From Bremia lactucae (taxonomy: Eukaryota > Oomycota > Peronosporomycetes > Peronosporales > Peronosporaceae), in NCBI RefSeq assembly GCF_004359215.1, contig NC_090622.1, positions 1,968,274 through 2,032,273 of the forward strand: a DNA stretch of 64,000 nucleotides, read 5' to 3'. The position numbers and the translations under genes are program-made. The notes beneath the pieces are model-generated. The model saw nothing but the letters and a program-made list of their open reading frames with translations. It was not told the DNA's origin and did no database searches. Numbering within the stretch: position 1 is the first letter of the stretch; every line of letters begins with the position of its first letter. Shown piece after piece: positions 62,122-64,000 of the stretch.

Positions 62122-63801
62122 ATGAAGAAACAACTCATGCGGGGTGTCGATAGTGCTGCGCCTTCGACAGCGGTTCGTGCAGCCGCGGGTGACGCACTGT
62201 TATCTGTTGCGGCAGACGGAACGTCTGCCGTAGTATCTCCCACTCGCATAACACTTGATGTTGAGTGCACGTGGTGATTCACCACGTGAATACGACCCCT
62301 CTTTGGAGGTCGACTACGAATGCGAGTCGGATGAAATAGCCGACTCGGGAAGAATGGAACAGTCGCCTGATAGACGTCAGTCGGCTGACTGTGAGCCTTC
62401 GAATGAGAGGGCTCATTCTGATAGACGAGTAAATAGTCTATTTGGGTTCGACGATGAGGATGATCCTTTATCGCCCGTACGATCTCCCATACGGTCACCT
62501 GCACGTGTTTCTGTGCAAGGTGACGACGGTGGCGTAAGTCATCGTAAGAAAAATTCTTGTGATATCCCTGCTTCAGTAAGTGCCACTCAGGGGAGTGATG
62601 ACAATAAAATGTCTCATCTCGCCTCTGATTAGAAGCGTGGCCTTTGCCGGAACGGCTAATCAATAGCTTGTCTGGAGAAACTACTCCTCACAATATATAT
62701 CCTTTGTTTATTGCGACAAAGCTACATGAACTTAATCCCAGCGCGAAGATTTTTCGCGCTGAGGAAGATTTTTATCTCGATCTTTTTTTAAGCATCGATG
62801 GTTTAGTTGCAAACAATAAGCGAGATAAAGTCTCGCTTATGCAAGCTTGGAGTGCGTTCATTCGCAATGTTAAAGACATTGGACGCGAAGCTTGGCTTCA
62901 AAAACTTAACGCGAATCGCGTTAAATTTGAGAAAAGAACTCCAACCGGTGCAAAATAAAAGTTGCATCGGTTGTCACGTGAGGCTGGACTTCCATGCCTC
63001 ACGTGGGATGATCCCTGTCCGTGTTGTGTAGACAACTCGAAGAGGGTAAAAGGGGATGTCTATTCCCTTTCTTCGCCCTGGGGAAAGGCTCGCATCTCTA
63101 TTGAGATGCCTGACGCGATTGACGTTTTGCAATCGATTTACAAGCACCAAGGGCGCGTGTTTTCCGATGGGCCTTCTGAACCATCGGATGGGCCTCGTCA
63201 TACTGACGGACGAGGCCCTCAACGTCAACAATCAGCTGGGAACGAGGCTCCCAGCTGCCATGCGAAGGTGGATAACCACGCCAGCGAACAAGATAACTCG
63301 TTCGCTGCCCCTTCACATCACGGTGGTTCTGGATACGTTCCACAAGGAGACGCTGACAACCATTGGAATCCACCAATGGTTGTGACGGATGAGGGAAAAT
63401 TAGATCCGAACCGTATGTCGGATCTAATGTCGAGGATTGACAAAATCGATCACTTCCTCCATGATTTGGAGGAGGGATTTGACAACGAGCGCGGCAAGCG
63501 TCGCTCGTTGGAGCAGATGGTGCAGAATCACCATATCGAGCGGTTGGAAGACCGTTCGAATAGTGCGTACTCCTTGTTGGAGTACGAGCGGAATTATCAT
63601 GCTGTTTGCGATCAGCTGTCTTCAGCTCATCGTAGTTTCGAGGATCTTCGGAACCGGCATGATAAACTTCAGGTTCAACATGAGAACCTGGTCCGCGATC
63701 ACAAGAATCTTTTGGGGATTCTTGAAAAGGGTGGTCACATCCGTCCTCGGAAGAAGCCGCGTACTGATGGTACGGGCGGAGCCGACCAACGTAAAACGTA
63801 G
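62122..63801 (+). pseudogene. Antisense ORF of the A lineage (AS-A), best copy
   Basis: Starts at ATG 62122 (MKKQLMRGVDSAAPSTAVRA), 120 bp from the 3' LTR, and would encode about 560 residues. Parts in order: Ala-rich start; acidic LEVDYECESDEIADSGRMEQ (frame 62255-62632); a folded-looking domain (frame 62644-62958: FIATKLHELNPSAKIFRAEE, MQAWSAFIRNVKDIGREAWL); a cysteine cluster C-x6-C-x-C-C around 62996-63030; a low-complexity stretch; a long coiled coil (about 63412-63740: RIDKIDHFLHDLEEGFDNER, EYERNYHAVCDQLSSAHRSF); and a basic tail RPRKKPRTDGTGG that could be a nuclear signal. Only two frame changes (about 62260, 62635) and two stops (62630, 62956) interrupt it; the last 279 codons are open. 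I know no homologous family. It overlaps pol on the other strand from 63098. Confidence 0.72.
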
Positions 63802-64000
63802 GATGCGTTCGCATCCGACGTGGCAATTCTATTGTGTACGCATTGCCCCTGCGATGCAGTACACGGAAAGGACCAATGAACTTGGGTAGTAACTAATTGC
63901 TACCCACATTAGTGACTTCACGCTTAGGTAAGTTTACCGTAGAGAGTAGCACTAGATCATTAATATTAAATGAATGAACATTTGCTCTTCCATGTTTGTC
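63098..64000 (-). pseudogene. Integrase end, hinge and chromodomain, family A (cut by the window edge)
   Basis: Frame 63826-63098 (242 codons, open): THPTFYVGRLRPYHQYA, a hinge of about 130 residues of low complexity, the chromodomain at residues 159-212 (RLLVERIQNHRDVKGQRTSY, LVRWRGYPPSHGSWEP), and a basic tail. Further upstream (63827-64000) the GPY/F-type module continues with a break, since the expected KFIGPFRVLHR segment is not in the same frame. It may be partly expressible, but completeness cannot be judged. Confidence 0.8.

Larger units (their letters stand above)
61546..64000 (-). mobile_element. Family A chromovirus, 3' part, running off the right edge
   Basis: From right to left: integrase C-terminal part, hinge, chromodomain, region with the antisense ORF, polypurine tract and LTR A. 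The pol frame is open for 242 codons up to the chromodomain, so this is the youngest-looking A copy. Confidence 0.85.

Overview
The window looks like repeat-rich nuclear DNA of an oomycete, most likely a peronosporalean (Phytophthora or a downy mildew). Four points support this. Two intronless host genes sit in an otherwise transposon-filled stretch. One of them has a textbook oomycete core promoter (TCATTCTCCAATTT, 41732-41745). The other is a bZIP-type protein with a non-canonical basic region of a kind known from Phytophthora. Almost everything else is Ty3/gypsy chromovirus (Gag, protease, RT, RNase H, integrase, chromodomain) in several related, heavily broken families. Species cannot be fixed from sequence alone.

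I sorted the retroelements by LTR. A is TGTAACGGGG...CCCCGTTACA, about 415-455 bp. B is about 450-510 bp. D begins TGTAACGGGC and ends GCCCGCCTACA, about 530 bp. E is about 473 bp with a strong internal hairpin, and E2 is a variant of E. Layout: 1-1950 B element, minus strand; 2405-2856 and 3337-4020 lone B LTRs, the second carrying a 172-bp pogo-like MITE; 4930-7570 E2 fragments; 7570-12235 B/C element, minus; 12311-16363 A/E chimera, minus; 16363-22089 A/E chimera, plus; 22714-30633 almost complete A element, minus; 30634-31165 unique DNA with an 18S rRNA scrap; 31166-38843 B/C element, plus, ending in a D LTR; 38844-40873 E remnant, minus; 40874-45263 host gene island; 45264-50183 D LTRs around an E2 remnant, minus; 50184-53712 unique DNA, tandem repeats and a terminal-inverted-repeat element; 53713-60257 almost complete E element, minus; 60258-61391 three LTRs nested in one another; 61546-64000 A element, minus, running off the right edge.

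The most interesting signal is a second, antisense reading frame in the chromoviruses. In the A, E and C lineages an ORF runs opposite to pol from just inside the 3' LTR/polypurine tract and ends over the integrase-chromodomain hinge. It is recognisable in nine copies. Its upstream part lies where there is no sense gene and is still conserved between copies. In all three lineages the antisense coiled coil lies opposite the disordered sense hinge, and the sense chromodomain lies opposite low-complexity antisense sequence. A second general signal is the density of short perfect hairpins that tile the internal regions, plus an LTR hairpin that shows a compensatory base-pair change. Both could partly explain the antisense frame, so they are reported as separate, testable observations.

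The host island holds a secreted, 16-cysteine, probably GPI-anchored protein (41763-42563, plus) and a bZIP/M96-like protein (42783-44648, minus). They are convergent and 219 bp apart.
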